From contig NZ_NEUE01000303.1 of NCBI RefSeq assembly GCF_002910905.1, positions 1 through 37,930 on the forward strand: 37,930 bases of DNA. The letters are read 5' to 3'. The DNA is from Streptomyces sp. SM11 (lineage in GTDB: Bacteria; Actinomycetota; Actinomycetes; Streptomycetales; Streptomycetaceae). Position numbers and translations under genes: made by a program. The notes beneath the pieces were generated by a model. It saw nothing but the letters and a program-made list of their open reading frames with translations, was not told the origin of the DNA and ran no database searches. This document shows, in pieces, positions 32,006 to 37,930 of the stretch (position 1 is the first letter of the stretch; every line of letters begins with the position of its first letter).

Positions 32006-32806
32006 TTAGTTCACGCTTCGCACGGTGACTTGCCCGTTGTCGCTGCGCGCCTTCACCACATGGGCACTGTCGTCGGCGCGCGGCACCCCGATCGAGACGT
32101 CCCCGTTGTCGGCGGAGGCGTTCACCGCGTACTTCTGCCCGCCCGGCGGCAGATCGATGGTGATGCCCCCGTTGTCGCTCGCGGTGTCCACGAGGTCGGG
32201 CACCGAACTGAAGCCCAGCCGGATCTCCCCGTTTTCGGCGCGGGCGATCACGGAGGAGCCGGATATCCGGTCCGCCCGGATTCTCCCGTTGTCGCTCTTC
32301 AGCTTCAGCGCGCCGCTCGCGTCCTGGACGTTGATCTCCCCGTTGTCGGACGAGAGGTCCAGCGCGCGGTCGAAGCCGGTGGCGCTGATCGTCCCGTTGT
32401 CCGACGAGGCCGTCACTTCGACCCCGCGCGGCACCTCCACCCGGTGCCGGGATTGGCAGTTGTTGACCAGCCCCTCGCACTTCACCCGGAGCGTGAGCGT
32501 GTCCCCCTCCATCTTCCAGACGGAGTCCGGCCCACTGCCGAGCATCACCCACCCGTCGACCTGCCGCTCCACCTCGACCTGCGCCACGTCGGCCGGCACG
32601 AGGTCCACGGTGCCGTTCTCCGCTCCGATGGTCAGCGTCTTCCCCGCCAACGCGAACGACTTGCGCTCGACGGGGGCGCCGTCGACGTCGGTACCCCCGC
32701 ACCCGGTGAGCGCCAGGGTCAGCAACGCGACCCCACCCCCCAGGGCGAGGGCCCGCCCTGGGGCCCCGAGACGGGTGCGGGCCGGTGCGATCGTAACGAT
32801 GTCCAC
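32006..32806 (-). CDS. DUF4097-type beta-strand repeat lipoprotein
   Basis: 266 residues. A lipobox LALTGC (Cys36) follows a hydrophobic signal segment (about 19-35), so it is a membrane-anchored lipoprotein on the outer face. The mature part is built from about eight repeats centred on DNG or ENG (ENGTV, DNGTI, DNGEI, DNGRI, ENGEI, DNGGI, DNGDV, DNGQV) spaced about 18-30 residues apart, the turn signature of DUF4097 (PF13349) right-handed beta-solenoids. Two cysteines at about 109 and 117 (KCEGLVNNCQ) could form a disulfide. Function unknown; relatives sit near envelope-stress and two-component genes. It is upstream of the coiled-coil membrane protein. Confidence 0.85.
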   Translation of the reverse strand: MDIVTIAPARTRLGAPGRALALGGGVALLTLALTGCGGTDVDGAPVERKSFALAGKTLTIGAENGTVDLVPADVAQVEVERQVDGWVMLGSGPDSVWKMEGDTLTLRVKCEGLVNNCQSRHRVEVPRGVEVTASSDNGTISATGFDRALDLSSDNGEINVQDASGALKLKSDNGRIRADRISGSSVIARAENGEIRLGFSSVPDLVDTASDNGGITIDLPPGGQKYAVNASADNGDVSIGVPRADDSAHVVKARSDNGQVTVRSVN

Positions 32807-33051
32807 GATGATTCGGTCCCCCAGTGCGTGCTGCCGGACAGCGCCACCGGACGTCGCTGCCGGTGCACTCGAACCGTATGCACCGTCGGCCCCCGGCGGG
32901 ATCCGGACGGCTACCGTCTCGTGGTGGGGTTATCCCCCGGTTCCGGCCTCGCGCGTGTGCCCGGAACCACCCCCGGAGGCGGTGGCCCGGTCCCGCCCCG
33001 AACGGTTTATGAGCAGGGGCCCCGGTCCATGTACGCTGTTGCCTCATCCAC

Positions 33052-33126
33052 GGGTGCGTAGCTCAGGGGTAGAGCGCTGCTCTTACAAAGCAGATGTCGG
33101 CGGTTCGAAACCGTCCGCGCCCACCA
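33052..33126 (+). tRNA. tRNA-Val (anticodon UAC)
   Basis: Folds into a full cloverleaf: acceptor stem GGGTGCG with CGCGCCC (one T-G pair), D arm GCTC-AGGGGTA-GAGC, anticodon stem CTGCT/AGCAG with loop CTTACAA (anticodon TAC at 33084-33086), variable loop ATGTC, and T arm GGCGG-TTCGAAA-CCGTC. The discriminator is A and an encoded CCA follows at 33124-33126. An integrase gene lies 68 bp downstream, so the 3' part of this tRNA gene is the likely attachment site of the integrative element, which restores the tRNA end on insertion. Confidence 0.95.
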
Positions 33127-33130
33127 GCAC

Positions 33131-33164
33131 AAAGACCCCCAGCCGATCATGGCTGGGGGTCTTT
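33131..33164. terminator. 14-bp perfect hairpin between tRNA-Val and int
   Basis: AAAGACCCCCAGCC (33131-33144) pairs perfectly with GGCTGGGGGTCTTT (33151-33164) around a 6-nt loop. A and T tracts on either side make it a good bidirectional terminator for the tRNA and for the converging int operon. Confidence 0.8.
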
Positions 33165-33194
33165 GACATCCACCTCTGACATCAACGGGCGCGG

Positions 33195-34352
33195 TCACCC
33201 ACGGTCGGGACGCTGCCGCTTCAACATCCGGTCGAGGTGACTCACGGCCTCGCGCTGTGTGTCCTGCACGACGTGGGCGTAGATGTTCATCGTGACCGCG
33301 ATCTGGCTGTGCCCGAGGATCTCCATCACGACACGGGGAGCGACCCCGGCGGCGGTGAGCAGGGTCGCGCAGCCGTGTCGTGCATCGTGCAGCCGGATCA
33401 CCCGGAGCCCGGCGGTGTCGGCGACCCGGGTGAACGAGCGGTACAGGTTGCGCGGCTCGACCGGCCGGCCGGTGCGCGTGGTGAAGACGTAGCCGGTCTC
33501 CTCCCACTGATCACCGGCAGCCTCACGCAAGGCCGCTTGCCGCAGACGTTCCCAGCGGAGCGGAGCGACGCACAGAGCAGGCAGGGGCAGCGTCTGCTTC
33601 CTGCGGCGTCCCTTGGGATCGTCCTCGTACGCCTCACCGCGGACACGCTGCCGCTGCGTGCGGACCCGGATCTCCCGCTTGTCGAGGTCCACGTTCTCCC
33701 ACCGAAGGCCCACGATCTCCCCACGGCGAAAGCCGAGCGCGATAGCGAGGACGAAGGCCGCGTAGAGCGGGTCCTTCCGAGCGGCGGTGAGGAAGGTCAA
33801 GGTCTCGTCGAGCGACCAGGGGGAGAGGTCCCGCGCTTCTGCCGAGGGCGGTTCCACGAGGGTCGCCACGTTGCGCATGACAAGTTCCTCCCGGCACGCA
33901 GCCGTCAGCGCCGTACGCAAGACGCGGTGGGACTCCTTGGCGGTCGCCGCGGTGGTCTGCTGCTCCAGCCGGACCAGGAAGCGCCGGACGTCAGCGACGC
34001 TCAACGATTCGAGGCGCTTCGAGCCGAGCATGGGCACGAGGTAGAGGCGGATGTGCGTCTCGTACTTCGCGTAGGTCGTGCGCTTGCGGCGCGGCTTGAT
34101 GATGTTCTCCAGCCAGTAGGGCAGCCACTCGGCGAGCTTGGCCGACCGCGTGGGCACGGGTACACCCTGGTCCACCTTGGCGAGCAGGTCACGGCGCTTG
34201 GCGTCGCACTCGGCCCAGGTCTTGCCGTAGGCGAACTTGCGGGCCCGGGTGCCGTCCGGCTGGAGCACGTAGACCGCGGCTTGATAGCGGCCGTCCTTGC
34301 GCTTGGTGATGGTGCCCGCGCCGTTGGGGTTGCGCTTGCGCTGGGGAGGCAT
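33195..34352 (-). CDS. int: Site-specific tyrosine recombinase (AICE integrase)
   Basis: 385 residues. The N-terminal arm/SAM-like core-binding region (about 10-150) includes KRKDGRYQAAVYV, and a phage-integrase catalytic domain (about 175-375) follows. Catalytic residues are seen: Arg209 (GFRRGEIVGL), His322 and Arg325 (LHDARHG), His348 (LGHSQ) and nucleophile Tyr358 (NIYAHV). It would integrate the element into the neighbouring tRNA-Val gene and, with the excisionase, excise it. The start ATG shares one base with the xis stop (TGATG). Its 3' end faces the tRNA gene, the standard AICE arrangement. Confidence 0.95.
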   Translation of the reverse strand: MPPQRKRNPNGAGTITKRKDGRYQAAVYVLQPDGTRARKFAYGKTWAECDAKRRDLLAKVDQGVPVPTRSAKLAEWLPYWLENIIKPRRKRTTYAKYETHIRLYLVPMLGSKRLESLSVADVRRFLVRLEQQTTAATAKESHRVLRTALTAACREELVMRNVATLVEPPSAEARDLSPWSLDETLTFLTAARKDPLYAAFVLAIALGFRRGEIVGLRWENVDLDKREIRVRTQRQRVRGEAYEDDPKGRRRKQTLPLPALCVAPLRWERLRQAALREAAGDQWEETGYVFTTRTGRPVEPRNLYRSFTRVADTAGLRVIRLHDARHGCATLLTAAGVAPRVVMEILGHSQIAVTMNIYAHVVQDTQREAVSHLDRMLKRQRPDRG

Positions 34353-34540
34353 CAGGCGGCTTCCTCGATCTCGTTGACGATGAAGTCCCGTACGGCGTCG
34401 GCGGGGATGCGGCGGGACCGGCCGATGGTGATGGAGGTCAGTCGGCGGGAGCGGATCAGGTCGTAGACGGTGGAGCGTCCGAGCTTCAGCCGCGCCATGA
34501 CCTCGGGCACGGTGAGGAGTTCAGCGGTGGCGGTGGTCAC
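34352..34540 (-). CDS. xis: Excisionase / HTH DNA-binding protein
   Basis: 62 residues with a MerR-like helix-turn-helix of the excisionase group (HTH_17): LLTVPEVMARLKLGRSTVYDLIRSRRL, then SITIGRSRRIPADAVRDFI. It is expected to bend attachment-site DNA and bias the integrase to excision. Start is GTG 34540, overlapping the repSA stop by 4 bp (GTGA), and its own stop overlaps the int start, so rep-xis-int are translationally chained. The gene position matches the pSAM2 order. Confidence 0.93.
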   Translation of the reverse strand: MTTATAELLTVPEVMARLKLGRSTVYDLIRSRRLTSITIGRSRRIPADAVRDFIVNEIEEAA

Positions 34541-35949
34541 GATGCGGCTCCTTCCAGAGCGAGTTGGTCTTGCAGTTCGGCACGGTGTTCGCGGGCGGTT
34601 TCGCGGTTGTGTTGGATGTCGCGGTGGATGTTGGCGGCGAGCCAGGATTCGCCGGGGGTGTGGCCGTTCCCGGCGTAGGCCCAGTGCGCGAGCGTGAGCG
34701 TGGTGGCCTCGGGGTGGTCGTCGGGGTCGGGGAGGCCGAGGGCGGCGCGTTGTTCGGCGGCGCGGTAGTCGGCGCGGACCTGGCGGAGCGCGCCGAGGGT
34801 GGTGGAGTAGGCGCGGGACTTGGTGGAGAAGTGGCCGCGGAAGCCGAGCATGTGGGCCCAGTCGCGGAGCTTGCGGTCCGGGTAGGCGTGGTGCAGGTCC
34901 AGGCACGCTTCAATCAGCCGCCGCGGGTGCTCTGGCACGTCGAGGAGGACGAGGGCTTCCTTGTTGCCGACGCGGTGGTCGACGGTGCCGGTGGTCTCGG
35001 CGGCTTTGGTGGCGTATTTCGCGACGTAGGAGGCGACGGCTTGTTCGGTGAGGTCTTCGCCGTTGCCGAATGCGCCGATGGGCTGCACGTCGAGCTGAGT
35101 GCCCCACCGCAGCGTCCAGCCGTCCCTGATTCCGGCTTCCGGATTGGCCGGCACGATGACTTCGACGCGGGCGGCGGCGGCGCGGATCGCGTCGTCCAGG
35201 AGGTCGAGGGTGGCCCAGCCGGGGGGCGGGGTGTCGGGGCCTTCGGGTCCGTCGAAGCGGATCACGGCGTGGAAGTGGACGGCCCCGCGCTTCTGGTACT
35301 CCGCGACCTTGCCGAAGGACACCTTGGACTGTTCGCGGGCGGCTTTCTGGGTGAGTCCCGCTCGCTTGGCGATTTCGCGGCGGAGGTAGATCGTGAAGTA
35401 GCGCCAGAGGTCGGAGGCGTGGTTGTTCCACAGCACCGCCCCGGCGTAGTCGTAGGTGTCCGGGTCGAGCGGTGTGCCCAGCTCCGGGGCGTCCTCGGTG
35501 TGGCGGGTGCCGCAGCGGCAGGTGTGGTTGCCGGGCCGGTTGTGGACTGGGCCGAACGACGGGGCTGTCAGCGTGGCGAAGACCCGGGGGTGGTCGCGGA
35601 TGGTGGTGGGGGTGCCTTTGTCGGGGTCGCCGGTGAGTCCGGCGCGGATGAGGTGGTAGGTGTCGCCTGCGTAGGTCCAGGCGCAGGCGGGGCAGCGGGA
35701 GGCGCGGCGGTTGCCGCAGGCGATCCGTAACCGGCCCCCGGGCTCGGTGTCCGTGGAGTAGTGGTGGAGCAGGGTGCCGGTGGCCCGGTCGATGGTTTTG
35801 GTGGCGCCGGTGAGGTGGATGGGCTGGGAGCAGCCTCCGGTGCGGCGGAGTTGTTCGGTGAGGCGGTCGAAGCCGGGAGACCCGACCACCCGGAGCAGAT
35901 CGCCCAGGGTGGCCGGGTCCAGGCCCGCCGCAGTCGCAGCGGTGGTCAT
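34537..35949 (-). CDS. repSA: Replication initiator RepSA-like (rolling-circle, HUH)
   Basis: 470 residues, similar in layout to the RepSA/RepAM initiators of actinomycete integrative elements. Seen: a CxxC pair in RCPACAWTY (86-89); motif 1 FATLTAPSFGPVH (124-136); a second Cys group NHTCRCGTRH; the metal-binding HUH motif AVHFHAVIRF (His225, His227); and candidate nucleophile tyrosines in ASYVAKYATKAAE (Tyr308, Tyr312). It nicks the element's origin for rolling-circle replication after excision. Start ATG 35949. The origin was not located. Confidence 0.92.
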   Translation of the reverse strand: MTTAATAAGLDPATLGDLLRVVGSPGFDRLTEQLRRTGGCSQPIHLTGATKTIDRATGTLLHHYSTDTEPGGRLRIACGNRRASRCPACAWTYAGDTYHLIRAGLTGDPDKGTPTTIRDHPRVFATLTAPSFGPVHNRPGNHTCRCGTRHTEDAPELGTPLDPDTYDYAGAVLWNNHASDLWRYFTIYLRREIAKRAGLTQKAAREQSKVSFGKVAEYQKRGAVHFHAVIRFDGPEGPDTPPPGWATLDLLDDAIRAAAARVEVIVPANPEAGIRDGWTLRWGTQLDVQPIGAFGNGEDLTEQAVASYVAKYATKAAETTGTVDHRVGNKEALVLLDVPEHPRRLIEACLDLHHAYPDRKLRDWAHMLGFRGHFSTKSRAYSTTLGALRQVRADYRAAEQRAALGLPDPDDHPEATTLTLAHWAYAGNGHTPGESWLAANIHRDIQHNRETAREHRAELQDQLALEGAAS

Positions 35950-35954
35950 AGCGC

Positions 35955-36137
35955 TCAGGCCCCGATCCGGGTGTGGGCGCGAGCGGTGGTGGTGTGGCCG
36001 GTGCCCCGGCAGGCGGGGCAGTGGGCGGTGATGGTCTGGCGCTCCCCGTCGGGGGTGTGGGTTCCGGTGGTGATGGTGACGGTGGGGAAGCCGTCGCAGT
36101 GGCCGCAGATCGGCCGGGGGCGGATGTGCTGGGGCAT
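35955..36137 (-). CDS. Small zinc-ribbon-like protein of the element
   Basis: 60 residues with two paired-Cys knuckles, CGHC (about 11-14) and CPAC (about 40-43), separated by about 25 residues (TVTITTGTHTPDGERQTITAH). This resembles a DnaJ-type or Zn-ribbon fold. Start ATG 36137; it ends five bases before repSA, so it is probably co-transcribed with it. Such small Cys-rich proteins recur beside rep genes in actinomycete elements, function unknown. Nucleic-acid binding is a guess from the fold. Confidence 0.75.
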   Translation of the reverse strand: MPQHIRPRPICGHCDGFPTVTITTGTHTPDGERQTITAHCPACRGTGHTTTARAHTRIGA

Positions 36138-36179
36138 GATGAGTCTTCCCTTTCGGGTCCGTTGGATCTGGAAGTGGTG

Positions 36180-36227
36180 GGCGCCCGGGGCGGCGGAAGT
36201 TTGGCGACCGAGGCCGCCCCGGGCGCC
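36180..36227 (-). terminator. 15-bp hairpin after spdD
   Basis: GGCGCCCGGGGCGGC (36180-36194) pairs perfectly with GCCGCCCCGGGCGCC (36213-36227) over an 18-nt loop, directly downstream of the spdD stop codon (36230). It separates the transfer genes from the rep-xis-int group, perhaps only partly. Confidence 0.65.
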
Positions 36228-36229
36228 GG

Positions 36230-36562
36230 TTAGCGGTTGTTCGGGCGGTTGAGCAGCGAGCGCAGGACCACGGCGCACACGGCGACCGAGGCGGCGGTGA
36301 TCGCGACCGCCAGGAGCATCGAGACCAGGACCGTGCCGACGACGAGGACCATGGCGGTCCCGCCAGCGGCGGCGACGAGCAGCGAGCCCGGGGTGAGGTG
36401 AACGGCCGGCCGAGCGGGCGGAGCAGCCGGAACCGGGGCCGGGGCGGTCGGGGTGTGGTGGCAGGTGCAGGCCGGAGGATGCACGAGACCGGTGAGCGGC
36501 GGGACCAAGGACGTTCCGGGGGTGGGTGCGGTGTCCGGGGGCGGAATCTTCGGGGTGAACAC
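36230..36562 (-). CDS. spdD: SpdD-like plasmid spread protein
   Basis: 110 residues. A Pro/Thr-rich N-terminal half (MFTPKIPPPDTAPTPG, then CTCHHTPTAPAPVP) is followed by hydrophobic segments (TPGSLLVAAAGGTAMVLVVG and VSMLLAVAITAASVAVCAVVL, about 57-100) and a short basic tail. This is the pattern of SpdD, one of the Spd proteins that help conjugative DNA spread through septa of the recipient mycelium. Start is GTG 36562. It belongs to the transfer part of the element, 14 bp after the small transfer-protein gene. Confidence 0.85.
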   Translation of the reverse strand: MFTPKIPPPDTAPTPGTSLVPPLTGLVHPPACTCHHTPTAPAPVPAAPPARPAVHLTPGSLLVAAAGGTAMVLVVGTVLVSMLLAVAITAASVAVCAVVLRSLLNRPNNR

Positions 36563-36576
36563 GGTTGGGCCTCCTG

Positions 36577-36765
36577 TCAGGGGTTGCAGCGGTGGGTGCG
36601 GGCGGCGAGTTCGGCGGCGGCGCGGCCGTGGTAGTCGGCGGAGAAGTCGCAGCCGGGGGCGGTGCAGGCGGCGACGTGCTTGGTGCGGCCCCGGCCGTCG
36701 TAGTGGGTGCCGACCTGAACGGGGCCGATGCGGAGCACGTTGGTGAAGCGGTTCGGACGCGGCAT
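36577..36765 (-). CDS. Mobile element transfer protein (small, Cys-containing)
   Basis: 62 residues: MPRPNRFTNVLRIGPVQVGT, then YDGRGRTKHVAACTAPGCDFSADYHGRAAAELAARTHRC. This is the sequence type annotated as mobile element transfer protein in Streptomyces plasmids and AICEs. Three cysteines and nearby histidines (CTAPGC...HRC) suggest a small zinc-binding fold. Role is known only from its constant position among tra/spd genes. Start ATG 36765 behind a strong AGGGAGG. Confidence 0.85.
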   Translation of the reverse strand: MPRPNRFTNVLRIGPVQVGTHYDGRGRTKHVAACTAPGCDFSADYHGRAAAELAARTHRCNP

Positions 36766-36785
36766 GACATGAACCTCCCTGTGGA

Positions 36786-37472
36786 TTAGGCGAGTTGGGC
36801 GGTGATGGCGTCGGCGAGGAGTGCGGGGACGCCGAGGCGGGCGCGCAGGGTGGCCGAGTCGATCCGGGCCCCGGTCGTGGCCTGGTGGGTGTCGGCCAAC
36901 TTCCGGGCGTGGTCGAGCAGAGCCGGAGGAACCGTCACCGCCGGGGCCGGGGCCGAGGGCGGGACGCGCTCACCGGATGAGGCCGCAGGGAGTTCCGGGG
37001 CTGGTTCGGGAGCCCGCTCCACCGTCACGTCCGCAGCCGGTTCGGGAGCCGGAGCAACCGGGGGTGCAGGCACCGGAGCGGGCTTGGGATCGGCTTCAGG
37101 CGCGGCGGTGGGGGCGTGGACGAGGAGGGTGCCGCCGAGGAAGGCGAGGGCGGGCCAGCCAGCAACGAGGATGCGCAGCCAGGCCGGAACGTCGTTGAGG
37201 TCGAGGAGTCCTGCGGTGGCGACGTTCGCGCCGAGCGAGGCGGCGAGGGCGATGATGAACCAGGCCCAGGCGGCGCGATTGTCGGCGGTGGTGCGCATAC
37301 GCCGCCAGGCCGCGACAAGGAGCAGATCGACGCTGATCGGGTAGGCCCAGGCTTTCCAGCCGTCCTGACCGGCCGCTTCGGCCAGGTCATGCAGGTGCGC
37401 GAAGGACAGGGCACCGGCGATGACGGCCTGGACGAGCACGGCGTCGATGCGGATGCGGGGCACGGGAATCAC
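36786..37472 (-). CDS. DUF2637 membrane protein (Spd-like) of the element
   Basis: 228 residues. Four hydrophobic helices fill about 8-120 (for example LVQAVIAGALSFAHLHDLA, WAYPISVDLLLVAAW, AWFIIALAASLGANVATAGLL, LRILVAGWPALAFLGGTLLV), matching DUF2637 (PF10935). A Pro/Ala/Glu-rich linker (about 125-180) follows, then a small helical C-terminal domain (LLDHARKLADTHQATTGARIDSATLRARLGVP) that may bind DNA. Found next to traB in Streptomyces conjugative elements and thought to aid spreading. Start is GTG 37472, overlapping the traB stop by 4 bp (GTGA), with GAAG just upstream. Confidence 0.85.
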   Translation of the reverse strand: MIPVPRIRIDAVLVQAVIAGALSFAHLHDLAEAAGQDGWKAWAYPISVDLLLVAAWRRMRTTADNRAAWAWFIIALAASLGANVATAGLLDLNDVPAWLRILVAGWPALAFLGGTLLVHAPTAAPEADPKPAPVPAPPVAPAPEPAADVTVERAPEPAPELPAASSGERVPPSAPAPAVTVPPALLDHARKLADTHQATTGARIDSATLRARLGVPALLADAITAQLA

Positions 37473-37930
37473 CTTCCTTCGAGATGGACCCGCACCAGGC
37501 CGGGCTTGAGGAGCGACGGGCTCGGAGTGGGGGCGGCGGAAACGGCCGGCCGGAAGGGTGCCAGAGCGGCAAGGTGCGGGGTGAGGTGCGCGTACTCGTG
37601 GCAGACGGCCACGGCTTGGGCGGGGGTCATGGCGGGGGTGCGGATGCGGGACCAGCCGCCGGAGGAGTCCCCGGCCACCGCGACGCCTGGACGGTCCGGC
37701 GGGATGGTGGTGGCGGCGAAGACCGCTTCGGGGGCGATGTCTCCGAGGGCCATTTCGGCGGTCTGCTTGTCGTTGACCCGGTGCACCACACGCCCGGTGA
37801 GCTGAGCCCGCAGGGCGGTTGCACCCTTGCCGAGGTCGGAGCCGAAGCGCTGCCCACAGACCTCCAGGAAGATCCCGACCGCGCGGGCCATCTGCGCGAG
37901 CCGGATCATCCGCATCACCATCCGGTCCCG
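37469..37930 (-). CDS. traB: TraB/FtsK-SpoIIIE-type DNA translocase, C-terminal part
   Basis: Only the last 153 or so residues lie in the window; the gene continues past position 37930. Seen: an ATPase-core end LAQMARAVGIFLEVCGQRFGSDLGKGATALRAQL, an arginine/sensor-like RVVHRVNDKQTAEMALGDI, and GVAVAGDSSGGWSRIRTP, as in TraB/TraSA septal translocases that move double-stranded DNA between mycelial cells. The last 50 residues (PAQAVAVCHEYAHLTPHLAAL) would contain the DNA-recognition part. It is coupled to the DUF2637 gene. Partial because of the window edge, not broken. Confidence 0.88.
   Translation of the reverse strand, partial: RDRMVMRMIRLAQMARAVGIFLEVCGQRFGSDLGKGATALRAQLTGRVVHRVNDKQTAEMALGDIAPEAVFAATTIPPDRPGVAVAGDSSGGWSRIRTPAMTPAQAVAVCHEYAHLTPHLAALAPFRPAVSAAPTPSPSLLKPGLVRVHLEGR

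Noticed and set aside
33131..33164. Hairpin as attachment-site core
   Set aside because: AICE cores overlap the tRNA 3' end; this stem lies beyond it and is better explained as a terminator.

Overview
The window is chromosomal DNA of a high-GC actinomycete, almost certainly Streptomyces. The grounds are heavy G/C third-position bias, frequent GTG starts, ATGA/GTGA start-stop overlaps, DUF3052/DUF4429/DUF1023/DUF2637/SpdD families, a homodimeric-type AceE, and a pSAM2-like integrative element. No rRNA operon, CRISPR array or secondary-metabolite core enzyme is present.

Layout. (1) 1-1.7 kb: an IS110-family transposase with a long 5' non-coding leader, where this family carries its guide ('bridge') RNA. 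(2) 1.9-9.5 kb: accessory metabolism and sensing. This holds a serine hydrolase, a coupled SLC13-type transporter/glycerate kinase pair, a three-gene unit (small Asp-tailed exported protein, histidine kinase, OmpR-type regulator), and a MerR regulator/aldo-keto reductase pair whose promoter has a 19-bp spacer with a dyad in it. (3) 9.5-14.7 kb: an eroded or poorly sequenced region. It contains a frame-broken acyltransferase, a histidine kinase fused within its ATPase domain to the back half of a DUF1023 alpha/beta hydrolase, an intact DUF4429-SHOCT protein, and an intact DUF1023 paralogue. (4) 15.3-20.2 kb: an I36-type inhibitor, aceE, a DUF3052 protein and a peroxiredoxin, which look like conserved core genes.

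(5) 20.3-30.1 kb is the most interesting block. It contains two TerD proteins, a DUF475 (TerC-like) membrane protein, a TerA-like protein and a divergent TerD variant that lacks the acidic metal loop. These are followed by a tight operon of a CitE-like lyase, a four-domain phosphoribosyltransferase/TRSP/phosphoribosyltransferase/PELOTA protein and a HAD hydrolase. A lone O-methyltransferase and a Cys/Gly-tailed FmdB zinc ribbon follow. This gene set matches the Ter-associated stress system that comparative genomics has proposed to make a nucleoside-like metabolite; the metabolite itself is, as far as I know, not characterised.

(6) 30.4-32.8 kb: a coiled-coil membrane protein and a DUF4097 lipoprotein. 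(7) 33.05 kb to the end: a tRNA-Val(UAC) gene followed directly by int-xis-repSA-(Zn ribbon)-spdD-(mobile element transfer protein)-DUF2637-traB, all on the minus strand. This is the left part of an actinomycete integrative and conjugative element (AICE) that continues past the window.
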